Below are positions 42,660 through 51,246 of a stretch of DNA of 64,000 nucleotides, in pieces (position 1 is the stretch's first letter; each line of letters starts with the position of its first letter). Position numbers and translations under genes: made by a program. The DNA is from Ruminococcus sp. (lineage in GTDB: Bacteria; Bacillota; Clostridia; Oscillospirales; Acutalibacteraceae), in contig JAFLSK010000001.1 in the NCBI GenBank assembly GCA_022510945.1, forward strand, positions 62,001 to 126,000. The letters run 5' to 3'. The notes below the pieces were generated by a model. It ran no database searches and was not told where the DNA came from. It was given only the letters and a program-made list of their open reading frames with translations.

Positions 42660-44441
42660 TTGCAATATAATATAAGTGTAAACAGTGTGGTTGTGGAAAA
42701 ACAGAAAATGACAATCAATATTTCCGGTGAATTTATTGATTCGTCTATCAATCCGAAATTTCTTTCCACACCAAAAATTGTACTATATTTTGAAAACGGA
42801 AAAGAAGACCGACGTATTCCTCTCGTTGTAAGATTCAATAATTTGATGTATATCGACGGAAAATGTCTGTTTTCGGGTACTTATACCTACCGTCTTGACT
42901 ATATTTTCTGGAAAACAAGGGGAGAAGCTCTCCCGTTTAATATGTATATCAACTTAGGTCTTGCTGATTTCTACGAGGAAAAGATACCTGTTGATATTAC
43001 TCCCGTTGAGGTGGAGCAGGACGAGAGATTTTTCACTATTAAATTCCGTGGAAACCACTTTAGTATAACATCAAAGCCCGAGAGACTCGCAGGCGAGGAC
43101 AGAAAAAGGGCTTTGGTTCAGGCTGTTAACAGTGTCCTCAAGTTTATTACATGTGTATTTTCTGTACTTCTCATACCGCTGTATATATTAGAGGGACTCC
43201 TGACCTTTACCGGATTTACCTCAATGCCAAGTAAGATACAGGCGGAAAATGTGTTTGTACGCCTTGGTTCGTATATTGTTTATCGTATGGCTGTTGTATC
43301 AAGAGAGAGCTTTACGATGGACAGATATAAAAGGAACCTTATTCGCAAGAAGTATAAGCATAAAAAGCGTCGTCGCAAGGTTCAACCTAACAAGATTACA
43401 TTTTTCTCTACACGCAGAGAGGAACTTTCGGGTAATTTTGAATTTGTGTACAATAAGATTAAAGATGACGAAAATCTTGACATACACTTTATGTTCAACA
43501 CCAAAACTTTCAGACAGATGACAAGGAAGGATATAGATGAATTTGCCGAGATGTGCGCTACGAGTAAAGTTATCATCCTTGATGAGTTCACTCCGCAGAT
43601 TCATTTGATTGACCTCAAACCCGAGACAAAGCTTATCCAGCTTTGGCACGCGTGCGGCGCGTTCAAAACATTCGGATTCTCACGTCTCGGAAAGCCAAAG
43701 GGCTCACCTCAGCCTACGAGAATGCACCGTAACTATGACTATGTTACGGTAAGTTCAAAATATTGCAAGAAGTGCCACTCAGAGGGCTTTGGTATTTCGA
43801 CCGATAACATTGTCCCGACAGGTATCGCCAGAACAGATATTTTCTTTGATAAAACGTACAAAGAAAAGGTCACAAACGAGTTTTATGAGGCTTATCCGAA
43901 CTTCAGGGATAAGAAAATCATCCTCTTTGCTCCGACCTTCCGAGGCGACCTCAAATCGAGCGCAAGATACCCTATGGATTTATTCGATATTCGCGAGGTA
44001 TGCGAATCTCTCGGTGATGACTATGCTATAATTATCAAGCATCATCCCTTTATAACCGAACAACATCCTATTCCTGAGGAGTATAGCGACAGGGTTATCG
44101 ACCTCTCGGAAAGCACAGAAATCAACGATTTACTATTTGTTTCCGATGTAGTTATAAGCGATTATTCTTCGCTTGTATTCGAAGCGTCGTTGCTTAATAT
44201 TCCGATGCTGTTTTACGCTTATGACCTGCAGTCATATATTAAATCGCGTGACTTTTATTTTGATTTTAAGCTTTATATACCCGGTAAAATCTGCACTTCT
44301 CTGTACACTTTGCTCGAGGCGATTAAGAAAGAGGATTTTGAAACTGAGAAAATAGAGCGTTTCAGAAATATGTTCTTTGACGATCTCGACGGTAAGTCAA
44401 CAGAGAGAATTGCAAAGTTAATTTACAAATGTTTGGAATAA
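42660..44441 (+). CDS. CDP-glycerol/ribitol phosphotransferase, TagF/TarL-like
   Basis: A 593-residue polymerase-type transferase. The N-terminal part (1-165) is a beta-rich region of unclear role, a hydrophobic segment (about 160-180) and basic patch (KRRRK) suggest membrane association, and residues 240-590 are the Glyphos_transf domain: LWHACGAFKTFGF, the IIKHHPF histidines and DYSSLVFEASLL. Such enzymes transfer polyol phosphate units from CDP-glycerol or CDP-ribitol onto a lipid-linked acceptor. The three genes before it would make CDP-pentitol, so ribitol-type substrate is favoured over glycerol. TTG 42660 has GGGGGA upstream. Confidence 0.82.
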   Translation: MQYNISVNSVVVEKQKMTINISGEFIDSSINPKFLSTPKIVLYFENGKEDRRIPLVVRFNNLMYIDGKCLFSGTYTYRLDYIFWKTRGEALPFNMYINLGLADFYEEKIPVDITPVEVEQDERFFTIKFRGNHFSITSKPERLAGEDRKRALVQAVNSVLKFITCVFSVLLIPLYILEGLLTFTGFTSMPSKIQAENVFVRLGSYIVYRMAVVSRESFTMDRYKRNLIRKKYKHKKRRRKVQPNKITFFSTRREELSGNFEFVYNKIKDDENLDIHFMFNTKTFRQMTRKDIDEFAEMCATSKVIILDEFTPQIHLIDLKPETKLIQLWHACGAFKTFGFSRLGKPKGSPQPTRMHRNYDYVTVSSKYCKKCHSEGFGISTDNIVPTGIARTDIFFDKTYKEKVTNEFYEAYPNFRDKKIILFAPTFRGDLKSSARYPMDLFDIREVCESLGDDYAIIIKHHPFITEQHPIPEEYSDRVIDLSESTEINDLLFVSDVVISDYSSLVFEASLLNIPMLFYAYDLQSYIKSRDFYFDFKLYIPGKICTSLYTLLEAIKKEDFETEKIERFRNMFFDDLDGKSTERIAKLIYKCLE

Positions 44442-44445
44442 ATAC

Positions 44446-44474
44446 TTGACAAACAACATTTTTAGGTATATAAT
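44446..44474 (+). promoter_or_regulatory. Promoter of the infC operon
   Basis: Consensus TTGACA (44446-44451), exactly 17 bases, TATAAT (44469-44474). Confidence 0.85.
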
Positions 44475-44480
44475 CAGTGA

Positions 44481-44629
44481 GTAAAAATAAAGCAAAGCAG
44501 AAATGCTTTCACCTGTGGGGTGTCGTCTGCACGGGTCAATACTCAAAAACTTAGAGTTTCTTTGTATTGTAATGCGGACGGATTTCTGTCCGCATTTATT
44601 TTTTATGTAACATATGGAGGTGCTTTGTT
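44481..44629 (+). promoter_or_regulatory. Attenuated 5' leader of infC-rpmI-rplT
   Basis: A leader of about 150 bases separates the promoter from infC and ends in an intrinsic terminator (44571-44606). Upstream are GC-richer pairing segments (CACCTGTGGGGTGTC; GTCTGCACGG) and an ACTCAAAAACTTAGAGT hairpin followed by ATTGTAAT that may compete with the terminator. In other Firmicutes this operon is controlled by an L20-binding leader; the arrangement here fits, although I cannot align it to the L20 leader model. Confidence 0.65.
44571..44606 (+). terminator. Leader terminator (attenuator) of the infC operon
   Basis: AATGCGGAC-ggatttct-GTCCGCATT followed by TATTTTTTAT, located before the infC start. 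Confidence 0.85.
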
Positions 44630-45148
44630 ATCAGTAAGCAGGACATTCAGATCAACGACGATATCCGAGACAGTGAACTTCGCGTTATAAGCGCTACGGG
44701 TGAACAGCTCGGTATTATGTCGGCTAAAGAAGCGCTTGATCTGGCGGCTAAGGACGATCTTGATCTCGTGAAGGTTGCCCCGCAGGCTAAACCGCCTGTG
44801 TGCAAAATTATGGATTACGGTAAGTACAGATTCGAGCAGGCTAAGCGTGAAAAAGAAGCCCGCAAAAATCAAAAGATTGTTGATACTAAGGAAGTGCGTC
44901 TTTCCCTCAATATCGACACTCACGACTTTAACACCAAGCTCAACAACGCAATCAAGTTTATTAAGCACGGTGATAAGGTGAAGGTATCTATCCGTTTCCG
45001 CGGACGTGAGATGGGTCACTCTGAGTTTGGCTACGATATTATGAAGCGTTTTTCCGACGCTTGTGCGGAACACGCTGTAATTTCTAAGCCCGCAAAACTC
45101 GAAGGCCGAAATATGCTTATGTTCCTTGCACCGAAACCAAACAAGTAA
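44630..45148 (+). CDS. infC: Translation initiation factor IF-3, apparent AUC start
   Basis: Binds the 30S subunit, prevents premature joining and rejects non-AUG starts. Reading back from the internal ATG at 44717 gives the expected IF-3 N-terminus, QINDDIRDSELRVISATGEQLGIMS, so the gene must begin earlier. In that frame there is no ATG, GTG or TTG; the best start is ATC 44630, nine bases after ATGGAGG. IF-3 genes of E. coli and B. subtilis start with AUU for autoregulation, so AUC fits the same logic. The product is 172 residues with KVAPQAKPPVCKIMDYGK, the IF-3 signature. Confidence 0.92.
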   Translation: MSKQDIQINDDIRDSELRVISATGEQLGIMSAKEALDLAAKDDLDLVKVAPQAKPPVCKIMDYGKYRFEQAKREKEARKNQKIVDTKEVRLSLNIDTHDFNTKLNNAIKFIKHGDKVKVSIRFRGREMGHSEFGYDIMKRFSDACAEHAVISKPAKLEGRNMLMFLAPKPNK

Positions 45149-45173
45149 AAAAAGTTAAGGAGGATAAATAATT

Positions 45174-45371
45174 ATGCCAAAAATTAAGACACACAGCGGA
45201 GCTAAAAAGCGTTTTAAGCTCACAAAGAACGGAAAGGTTGTTAGAGCACACGCTAACAAATCTCACATTCTTAACAAGAAGACAAGAAAGCGTAAAAGAG
45301 GTCTCCGCCAGACAACTTGTGCTGATAAGACCAACGTAGCACAGATTAAGAGACTTATTCCTTACAAATAA
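45174..45371 (+). CDS. rpmI: 50S ribosomal protein L35
   Basis: A 65-residue highly basic protein with [15 protein letters not shown] and [15 protein letters not shown], the L35 pattern. ATG 45174 follows AAGGAGGAT. It sits between infC and rplT in the universal order. Confidence 0.97.
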   Translation: MPKIKTHSGAKKRFKLTKNGKVVRAHANKSHILNKKTRKRKRGLRQTTCADKTNVAQIKRLIPYK

Positions 45372-45408
45372 TCTTACTTTGATATTGAATTAACGGAGGT
45401 ATTTAACA

Positions 45409-45762
45409 ATGGCACGAGTAAAAGGTGCGATGGCTACTCGCAAGAGAAGAAAAAAAGTTTTAAAAGCCGCTAAGGGCTATTTCGGTTCTAAATCAAGACA
45501 TTTTAAAATGGCCAAACAGGCCGTTATGAAGTCCGGTAACTATGCATATATCGGTCGTAAGCAGAAGAAGAGAGATTTCCGTCGTCTCTGGATTACGCGT
45601 ATCTCTGCTGCTTGCAAGGCTAACGGCGTAAACTATTCTACATTTATGAACGGTCTCAAGAAGGCAGGCGTAACACTTAACCGCAAGATGTTATCCGAAA
45701 TTGCTATCTCTGACCCTGCTGCTTTCACTGCTCTTGTTGAGCAGGCTAAGGCTGCAAAATAA
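45409..45762 (+). CDS. rplT: 50S ribosomal protein L20
   Basis: A 117-residue basic protein with [19 protein letters not shown] and the signature [16 protein letters not shown]. It binds 23S rRNA early in assembly and, in relatives, represses this operon by binding the leader mRNA. Start ATG 45409 follows ACGGAGGT; a terminator follows at 45775. Confidence 0.97.
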   Translation: MARVKGAMATRKRRKKVLKAAKGYFGSKSRHFKMAKQAVMKSGNYAYIGRKQKKRDFRRLWITRISAACKANGVNYSTFMNGLKKAGVTLNRKMLSEIAISDPAAFTALVEQAKAAK

Positions 45763-45774
45763 TTTAACGTAATT

Positions 45775-45802
45775 GCGTTTGGGTAAATTCCCAAACGCTT
45801 TT
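45775..45802 (+). terminator. Terminator after rplT
   Basis: GCGTTTGGG-taaatt-CCCAAACGC followed by TTTTGCTATTT. Confidence 0.85.
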
Positions 45803-45823
45803 GCTATTTCTATCGGTGGTATT

Positions 45824-46606
45824 ATGATTAAAATTACTGCAAAAGATAATCCGCTTATAAAGCATATTAATAAGCTTATAAAAAGTGCGAAATACCGTAA
45901 AGAAAGCTGCGAGTTTATCGCAGAGGGCGTAAGATTGTGCGAGGATGCGTTTCTGTCTGATGCTGAAATAACAGCTTTGGTTGTAAGTGAGACAGCGCTC
46001 GAAAAATATGCTGATGTAATAAAAAAAATAAGTCAGAGTGCAAGTGGTTTTTATGTTGTTTCAAACTCACTTTTCAGCTCGATGTCGGACACAAAATCTC
46101 CGCAGGGCGTACTTTGCGTTATAAAAACTCTTGACAAAAGCACTCTATTTGATAAAATAAAAGATAATGGGAAATTTTTGGCTCTTGATAACGTTCAGGA
46201 CCCGTCAAACCTCGGTACGATTCTAAGAACTGCCGAGGCTGTCGGCATTGACGGTATTGTGATGTCAAAGGATTGCTGTGATATATATTCTCCGAAGGTT
46301 GTCAGGGGAAGTATGGGCGCTGTTTTCAGACTTCCGTATATTATCACCGAAACAATCGAGGAGTTTATAAAATCTAACAGAAGCCTCACTTCATATGCGT
46401 CTGTTGTGGACAGAAATGTCGCTAAAATTACAGATATAGACTTTAATGCTCCGTGTGTTGTGGCTATCGGCAACGAGGGTAACGGACTGAAAAAGGCTAC
46501 AATCGAAGCCTGCAACTCATCTTTCACCATTCCGATGAAAGGCAGGGCCGAGTCGTTGAACGCTGCTGTTGCCGCAAGCATAATAATTTGGGAACTTGTA
46601 AAATGA
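45824..46606 (+). CDS. SpoU/TrmH-family RNA 2'-O-ribose methyltransferase
   Basis: A 260-residue SPOUT methyltransferase. The N-terminal L30e-like substrate domain (about 1-95, with CEFIAEGVRLCEDA) is followed by the knotted SAM-binding domain: ALDNVQDPSNLGTILRTAEA (motif 1), GNEGNGL (motif 2) and IPMKGRAESLNAAVAASI (motif 3). The target is probably 23S rRNA or a tRNA, which the family fold alone does not tell. ATG 45824 gives the usual N-terminus after GGTGG. The stop overlaps dprA by four bases. Confidence 0.9.
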   Translation: MIKITAKDNPLIKHINKLIKSAKYRKESCEFIAEGVRLCEDAFLSDAEITALVVSETALEKYADVIKKISQSASGFYVVSNSLFSSMSDTKSPQGVLCVIKTLDKSTLFDKIKDNGKFLALDNVQDPSNLGTILRTAEAVGIDGIVMSKDCCDIYSPKVVRGSMGAVFRLPYIITETIEEFIKSNRSLTSYASVVDRNVAKITDIDFNAPCVVAIGNEGNGLKKATIEACNSSFTIPMKGRAESLNAAVAASIIIWELVK

Positions 46607-47799
46607 AGAATATAGAATACTGGATTTGGTTTACTCAGGCAATCGGATATTGTACGCCTGCTGCAAAGCAAATAACTCAGATTTACGACAGTATAGAGGA
46701 TTTTTACCACGGCGGTGAGCCCGAGTGGATTTTATCGGGACTTTTCAACAGTAACGAAATTGATAAACTTCTGAAAACTCCCCTTTCGGTTTCTGACCAA
46801 ATTATCCAAAAGTGTAATAAATACTGTTATGAGATGATGACAATAGAAGATAGCTCGTATCCCAAGTGCCTGTATTCTATAGATAATCCACCCGCGGTTT
46901 TGTATATCTCTGGATTTTTGCCCGATATTGACGACAGAATGTCTATCGGCGTTGTCGGAACACGCCGTGCGTCTGTATATGGAATGAACGCTGCGTATGA
47001 TTTCGCAAAAAATCTTGCGAAACACGGTGTTACTATCGTAAGCGGCGGCGCAAGAGGAATAGACTCCTCCTCGCACGTCGGTGCGCTTGCTGCTGATGGA
47101 GTGACTGTTTGTGTACTCGGATGCGGCATTAACTACGATTACCTCAGAGAAAACGAGCGTATGCGCAGAGATATTACTTTTAAAGGCGCTGTTATCTCAG
47201 AGTATCCGCCTGATACAGAGGCCTATCCTTTCCATTTTCCGCAGAGGAACAGAATTATTTCCGCACTTTCCGACGGGATACTTGTGATAGAAGCGGGCAA
47301 AAAGAGCGGTTCACTTATAACTGTAGAACACGGTCTGGAACAGGATATAAATAAGAAGATTTTTGCTCTCGCAGGTTCTATAGACTCTCGTTTTGACGGC
47401 ACAAATACGCTGATTAAGGAGAGAGTCGCGGAGCTTGTCACTGATTATAAGGATATTTTAAATGCATATGATAATCTCTATGCAACGAGTGAGGTAACGC
47501 CCGACTCTGTTCCATATGACGATTACGTTGAGGTGGTACCTGTAAAGGGTAAGGCGCCAAAGGATGTTTACGGTATCCGCACCAAAGATCTCACCGAGGC
47601 TCCTGCGCATAGGGATAACCTGAATCTTACCAAAGAACAAAGCGATATTTATTATGCAATAGGCAATAAGCCTGTTCATATTGATGAAATATCTGAAATT
47701 ACTAATCTGCCGGTGAACGAAATTCTTCCGGTTCTTACGATATTAGAACTTCAAAAGCTGATTAAATCGGTTCAGGGCAGAGGTTATATTCTAAATTAA
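46603..47799 (+). CDS. dprA: DNA-processing protein DprA
   Basis: Protects incoming single-stranded DNA and loads RecA in natural transformation. The 398-residue protein has an N-terminal SAM-like region, the Rossmann-fold core with IGVVGTRRAS, VSGGARGIDSSSH and the NRIISALSDGILVIEA signature, and a C-terminal winged helix (about 335-398). ATG 46603 overlaps the methyltransferase stop. The usual next gene topA follows 61 bases later. Presence does not prove competence, since dprA is near universal. Confidence 0.94.
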   Translation: MKNIEYWIWFTQAIGYCTPAAKQITQIYDSIEDFYHGGEPEWILSGLFNSNEIDKLLKTPLSVSDQIIQKCNKYCYEMMTIEDSSYPKCLYSIDNPPAVLYISGFLPDIDDRMSIGVVGTRRASVYGMNAAYDFAKNLAKHGVTIVSGGARGIDSSSHVGALAADGVTVCVLGCGINYDYLRENERMRRDITFKGAVISEYPPDTEAYPFHFPQRNRIISALSDGILVIEAGKKSGSLITVEHGLEQDINKKIFALAGSIDSRFDGTNTLIKERVAELVTDYKDILNAYDNLYATSEVTPDSVPYDDYVEVVPVKGKAPKDVYGIRTKDLTEAPAHRDNLNLTKEQSDIYYAIGNKPVHIDEISEITNLPVNEILPVLTILELQKLIKSVQGRGYILN

Positions 47800-47860
47800 T
47801 ATTATTTTATCGACAGCGGTAAGCCAAAAGAATTGAAATATAGAAAGGTTATGAAAATTA

Positions 47861-49936
47861 ATGTCAAATCTTGTTATTGTTGAGTCGCCTGCAAAGGCTA
47901 AGACAATCAAAAAGTATTTAGGAAAAGACTACGATGTTATTGCGTCGATGGGTCACGTTCGAGACCTTCCTAACGCAAGACTGAGTGTTGATATAAAAAA
48001 CAATTATGAGCCTAACTATACCATTATTAAGGGAAAAGAAGCACTCGTAAAGGATATTAAAAAGCACGCTGAAAATTCGGATAAAGTATATCTCGCAACC
48101 GACCCCGACCGCGAGGGTGAGGCGATTTCGTGGCATTTAGCATATATTCTCGACTTGGACCTTAACGATGCAAATCGAGTTGAATTTAATGAAATTACAA
48201 AAACAGGCGTCAGCAACGGTATGAGTGCTCCCAGAAGCATCAATACTAACCTTGTGAATGCTCAGCAGGCTCGCCGTGTGCTCGACAGACTTGTCGGCTA
48301 TAAGCTCAGTCCGTTCGTTTCTCAGAAAATCAGACGCGGTATGTCGGCTGGCAGAGTTCAGTCTGTTGCGGTAAGAATTATCGTAGACAGGGAGGAAGAA
48401 ATAAGAGCCTTTAAGCCCGAGGAATACTGGAGCATTGACGCTAAATTTATACCGAAGGGTTCGAGAAAGTCTTTCCCCGCAACCTTATATCTAGGTAAAG
48501 ATAAGATAAGCAATCAGGAGGAAGCTGAGAAGATTCTCGCTGACCTCGAAGGCGCAGAGTACACCGTAACAAGCGTAAAGAACGGCACACGCAAGAAATC
48601 TCCCGCACCGCCGTTCATCACCTCAACTCTCCAGCAGGAGGCTTCAAGAAAGCTAGGCTTCCAGTCGAGACGTACTATGCGTGTTGCTCAGGAACTGTAC
48701 GAGGGTATTGAAATAGACGATTTGGGCGCAACAGGTCTTATAACATATATGCGTACTGATTCACTGAGGATTTCAAACCAAGCTATCGCCGAGGTGACTG
48801 ATTATATCGGCAAGAAGTACGGCGAAAAGTACCTTCCGTCTAAGCCGAGATTCTTTAAATCTCGCTCCAATGCTCAGGACGGACACGAGGCTATTCGTCC
48901 GTCTATGCCGTCATTAGAGCCAGATAAAATAAAACATAACCTTACAAGCGACCAGTATAAGCTATATAGCCTTATCTGGAAGCGTTTCGTTGCATCTCAG
49001 ATGGCTGAGTGTGTACAAAAAACTACGCGAGCGGACATCGAGGGCAATGGCTACGTTTTCAAAGCGTCCGGCTACAGAGTATCTTTCGACGGATTTACTT
49101 CGCTTTATGTGGAGAGTAAAGATGTTGCGGAGGAAAAAACCTCTGAGCTGCCAGAGCTCGAAAATGGTATGACGGTGCGTAAAAAGGAGATAGTTCCTAA
49201 CCAGCACTTTACCCAAGCACCGCCGCGATACACCGAAGCGTCTCTTATCAGAGCGCTCGAGGAGCACGGTATAGGCAGACCGTCGACATATGCCGCAACT
49301 ATTTCTACAATTACAAACCGTGAGTACGTTAAGCGCGAGAGCAAAACTCTTGTTCCCACCGAGCTCGGCGAAGCTATGGTTAAGCTAATGAAGGAACGTT
49401 TTCCGAATATTGTAAACGTAAAGTTTACTGCTCAGATGGAGCAGGACCTCGATACGGTTGAACAGGGTGACGTCGAGTGGAAGGCTCTTATTGACGACTT
49501 CTATAAGGATTTCGAGAAAACCTTAGCTGAGGCAAAGAACGAGATGAACGGCGTAAAGATTCAGCTCGAAGAAGATAAAACCGATATTATCTGCGAAAAT
49601 TGCGGAAGAAATATGGTTATAAAAGTCGGCAGATTCGGAAAGTTCATCGCTTGTCCCGGTTACCCGGAGTGTAAGAACGTTAAAAAGTTCGTTCAAAAGG
49701 TGGGTGTTAAGTGCCCGAAGTGCGCCGACGGTGATGTTATAGTTAAAACTACTAAGAGAAAAACTAATTTCTACGGTTGCAGTAATTATCCGAAATGCGA
49801 CTTTGTTTCGTGGTATGAACCTGTTGATGAGCGTTGTCCGCAGTGTGGCGAAATTCTCTTCAAGAAGAAGGGCAAAAAACAGGTGCTTTTCTGCCAGAAT
49901 AAGGACTGCGGCTACGAGAAAGCCGTCAAGAACTGA
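47861..49936 (+). CDS. topA: DNA topoisomerase I
   Basis: Relaxes negative supercoils. The 691-residue type IA enzyme has the TOPRIM start VIVESPAKAKTI, DPDREGEAISW, the active-site tyrosine in GLITYMRTDS and QDGHEAIRP, then three C-terminal zinc-ribbon modules, each with four cysteines (CENCGRN..CPGYPEC; CPKCADG..CSNYPKC; CPQCGE..CQNKDC). ATG 47861 fixes the family N-terminus. The TGA stop shares one base with the trmFO start. Confidence 0.96.
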   Translation: MSNLVIVESPAKAKTIKKYLGKDYDVIASMGHVRDLPNARLSVDIKNNYEPNYTIIKGKEALVKDIKKHAENSDKVYLATDPDREGEAISWHLAYILDLDLNDANRVEFNEITKTGVSNGMSAPRSINTNLVNAQQARRVLDRLVGYKLSPFVSQKIRRGMSAGRVQSVAVRIIVDREEEIRAFKPEEYWSIDAKFIPKGSRKSFPATLYLGKDKISNQEEAEKILADLEGAEYTVTSVKNGTRKKSPAPPFITSTLQQEASRKLGFQSRRTMRVAQELYEGIEIDDLGATGLITYMRTDSLRISNQAIAEVTDYIGKKYGEKYLPSKPRFFKSRSNAQDGHEAIRPSMPSLEPDKIKHNLTSDQYKLYSLIWKRFVASQMAECVQKTTRADIEGNGYVFKASGYRVSFDGFTSLYVESKDVAEEKTSELPELENGMTVRKKEIVPNQHFTQAPPRYTEASLIRALEEHGIGRPSTYAATISTITNREYVKRESKTLVPTELGEAMVKLMKERFPNIVNVKFTAQMEQDLDTVEQGDVEWKALIDDFYKDFEKTLAEAKNEMNGVKIQLEEDKTDIICENCGRNMVIKVGRFGKFIACPGYPECKNVKKFVQKVGVKCPKCADGDVIVKTTKRKTNFYGCSNYPKCDFVSWYEPVDERCPQCGEILFKKKGKKQVLFCQNKDCGYEKAVKN

Positions 49937-51246
49937 TGCATATTAATGTTATCGGCGCAGGACTTGCAGGCTGTGAGGCATCGCATCAGATTGCAAAGCG
50001 TGGAATAAAGGTAAAGCTTTATGAAATGAAGCCTTATAAAAAAAGTCCTGCTCATAAATCGGATTTATTCTGCGAGCTTGTATGCTCAAATTCCTTTAAA
50101 GCGGACAGAGTAAGTTCTGCCGCGGGACTTCTTAAGGAAGAAATGAGAAAACTCGACTCACTTCTTCTTAAAGCCGCAGATAATGCGAGAGTTCCTGCAG
50201 GTGGTGCACTCGCTGTAGATAGAGATATTTTCTCTGAATATGTTACAAATGCAATAAAATGCAATGAAAATATAGAGATAATCAGCGAGGAAATTACTAA
50301 GATTCCCGAGAATGAAATTACTGTTATTGCAACGGGACCTTTGACATCCGATAAATTTGCTGAGAAAATTTATGATAGATTCGGTAGCGCTATGTCCTTT
50401 TATGACGCAGCAGCGCCGATAGTTACGCTAGAGAGCGTTGATTTGGAAAGAGCGTTCTTTGAGTCGCGTTATGGTAAGGGAGACGGAACGGATTACCTCA
50501 ACTGTCCGATGAATAAGGAAGAATATGAGGTTTTCTATGACGCTCTCGTAAACGCCGAGCGCGCACCTGTGCACGATTTTGACGTTCGCGATCCGAAGGT
50601 GTATGAGGGCTGTATGCCCATTGAGGTTATGGCGCAAAGAGGACACGATACAATTCGATTCGGACCTATGAAACCCGTAGGACTCACCGATCCACGCACG
50701 GGTCACAGACCGTGGGCTGTGTTGCAACTGCGCAAAGAGAATTCGCAGGGAACAATGTTTAATCTTGTTGGATTCCAGACCAACCTGAAATTCGGCGAGC
50801 AAAAGCGTGTTTTCAGCCTTATTCCTGCGCTCAAGAACGCAGAATTTGTGCGTTATGGGGTTATGCACAGAAACACATTCCTAAATTCTCCTAAGGTTTT
50901 AAACAACGATTTTTGCACAAAAACAGACAGCAACCTGTTCTTTGCGGGTCAAATTACGGGGGTAGAGGGCTATATGGAGTCCGCTTCGTCGGGTATAATC
51001 GCCGGTATTAACGCCGCAAGAAGTGCAAAAGGTGAGGATACAATACTTCTGCCTAACACGACTGTTATAGGCTGTCTCAGTAGATATATTGCAGACGATA
51101 GTATAAAGAACTTTCAGCCTATGGGAGCAAATTTCGGAATACTACCTGAGCTTGAAAACAGACCGAGAGACAAAAAGCTTCGCGGACAAGCGTATGCCGA
51201 CAGGGCGTTAGCTGATTTGGATAGATATTTAGAGGATGTGATTTGA
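49936..51246 (+). CDS. trmFO: tRNA (uracil-5-)-methyltransferase, folate/FAD-dependent
   Basis: Makes m5U54 (ribothymidine) in the tRNA T-loop using methylene-THF and FADH2. The 436-residue protein has the FAD-binding start INVIGAGLAGCEASHQIA, LVCSNSFKAD and the GHRPWAVLQLRKENSQG stretch, plus FAGQITGVEGYMESASSG. ATG 49936 overlaps the topA stop by one base and the TGA stop overlaps plsX by one base. The topA-trmFO order is common in Firmicutes. Confidence 0.96.
   Translation: MHINVIGAGLAGCEASHQIAKRGIKVKLYEMKPYKKSPAHKSDLFCELVCSNSFKADRVSSAAGLLKEEMRKLDSLLLKAADNARVPAGGALAVDRDIFSEYVTNAIKCNENIEIISEEITKIPENEITVIATGPLTSDKFAEKIYDRFGSAMSFYDAAAPIVTLESVDLERAFFESRYGKGDGTDYLNCPMNKEEYEVFYDALVNAERAPVHDFDVRDPKVYEGCMPIEVMAQRGHDTIRFGPMKPVGLTDPRTGHRPWAVLQLRKENSQGTMFNLVGFQTNLKFGEQKRVFSLIPALKNAEFVRYGVMHRNTFLNSPKVLNNDFCTKTDSNLFFAGQITGVEGYMESASSGIIAGINAARSAKGEDTILLPNTTVIGCLSRYIADDSIKNFQPMGANFGILPELENRPRDKKLRGQAYADRALADLDRYLEDVI

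Noticed and set aside
44717-45148. infC beginning at the first ATG
   Set aside because: It would remove the conserved IF-3 N-terminal segment INDDIRDSELRVI, which is encoded in frame upstream.
47851-47883. Ten-codon upstream frame overlapping the topA start
   Set aside because: ATG 47851 is only two bases from AAAGG, too close for good initiation, and the peptide has no recognisable feature.
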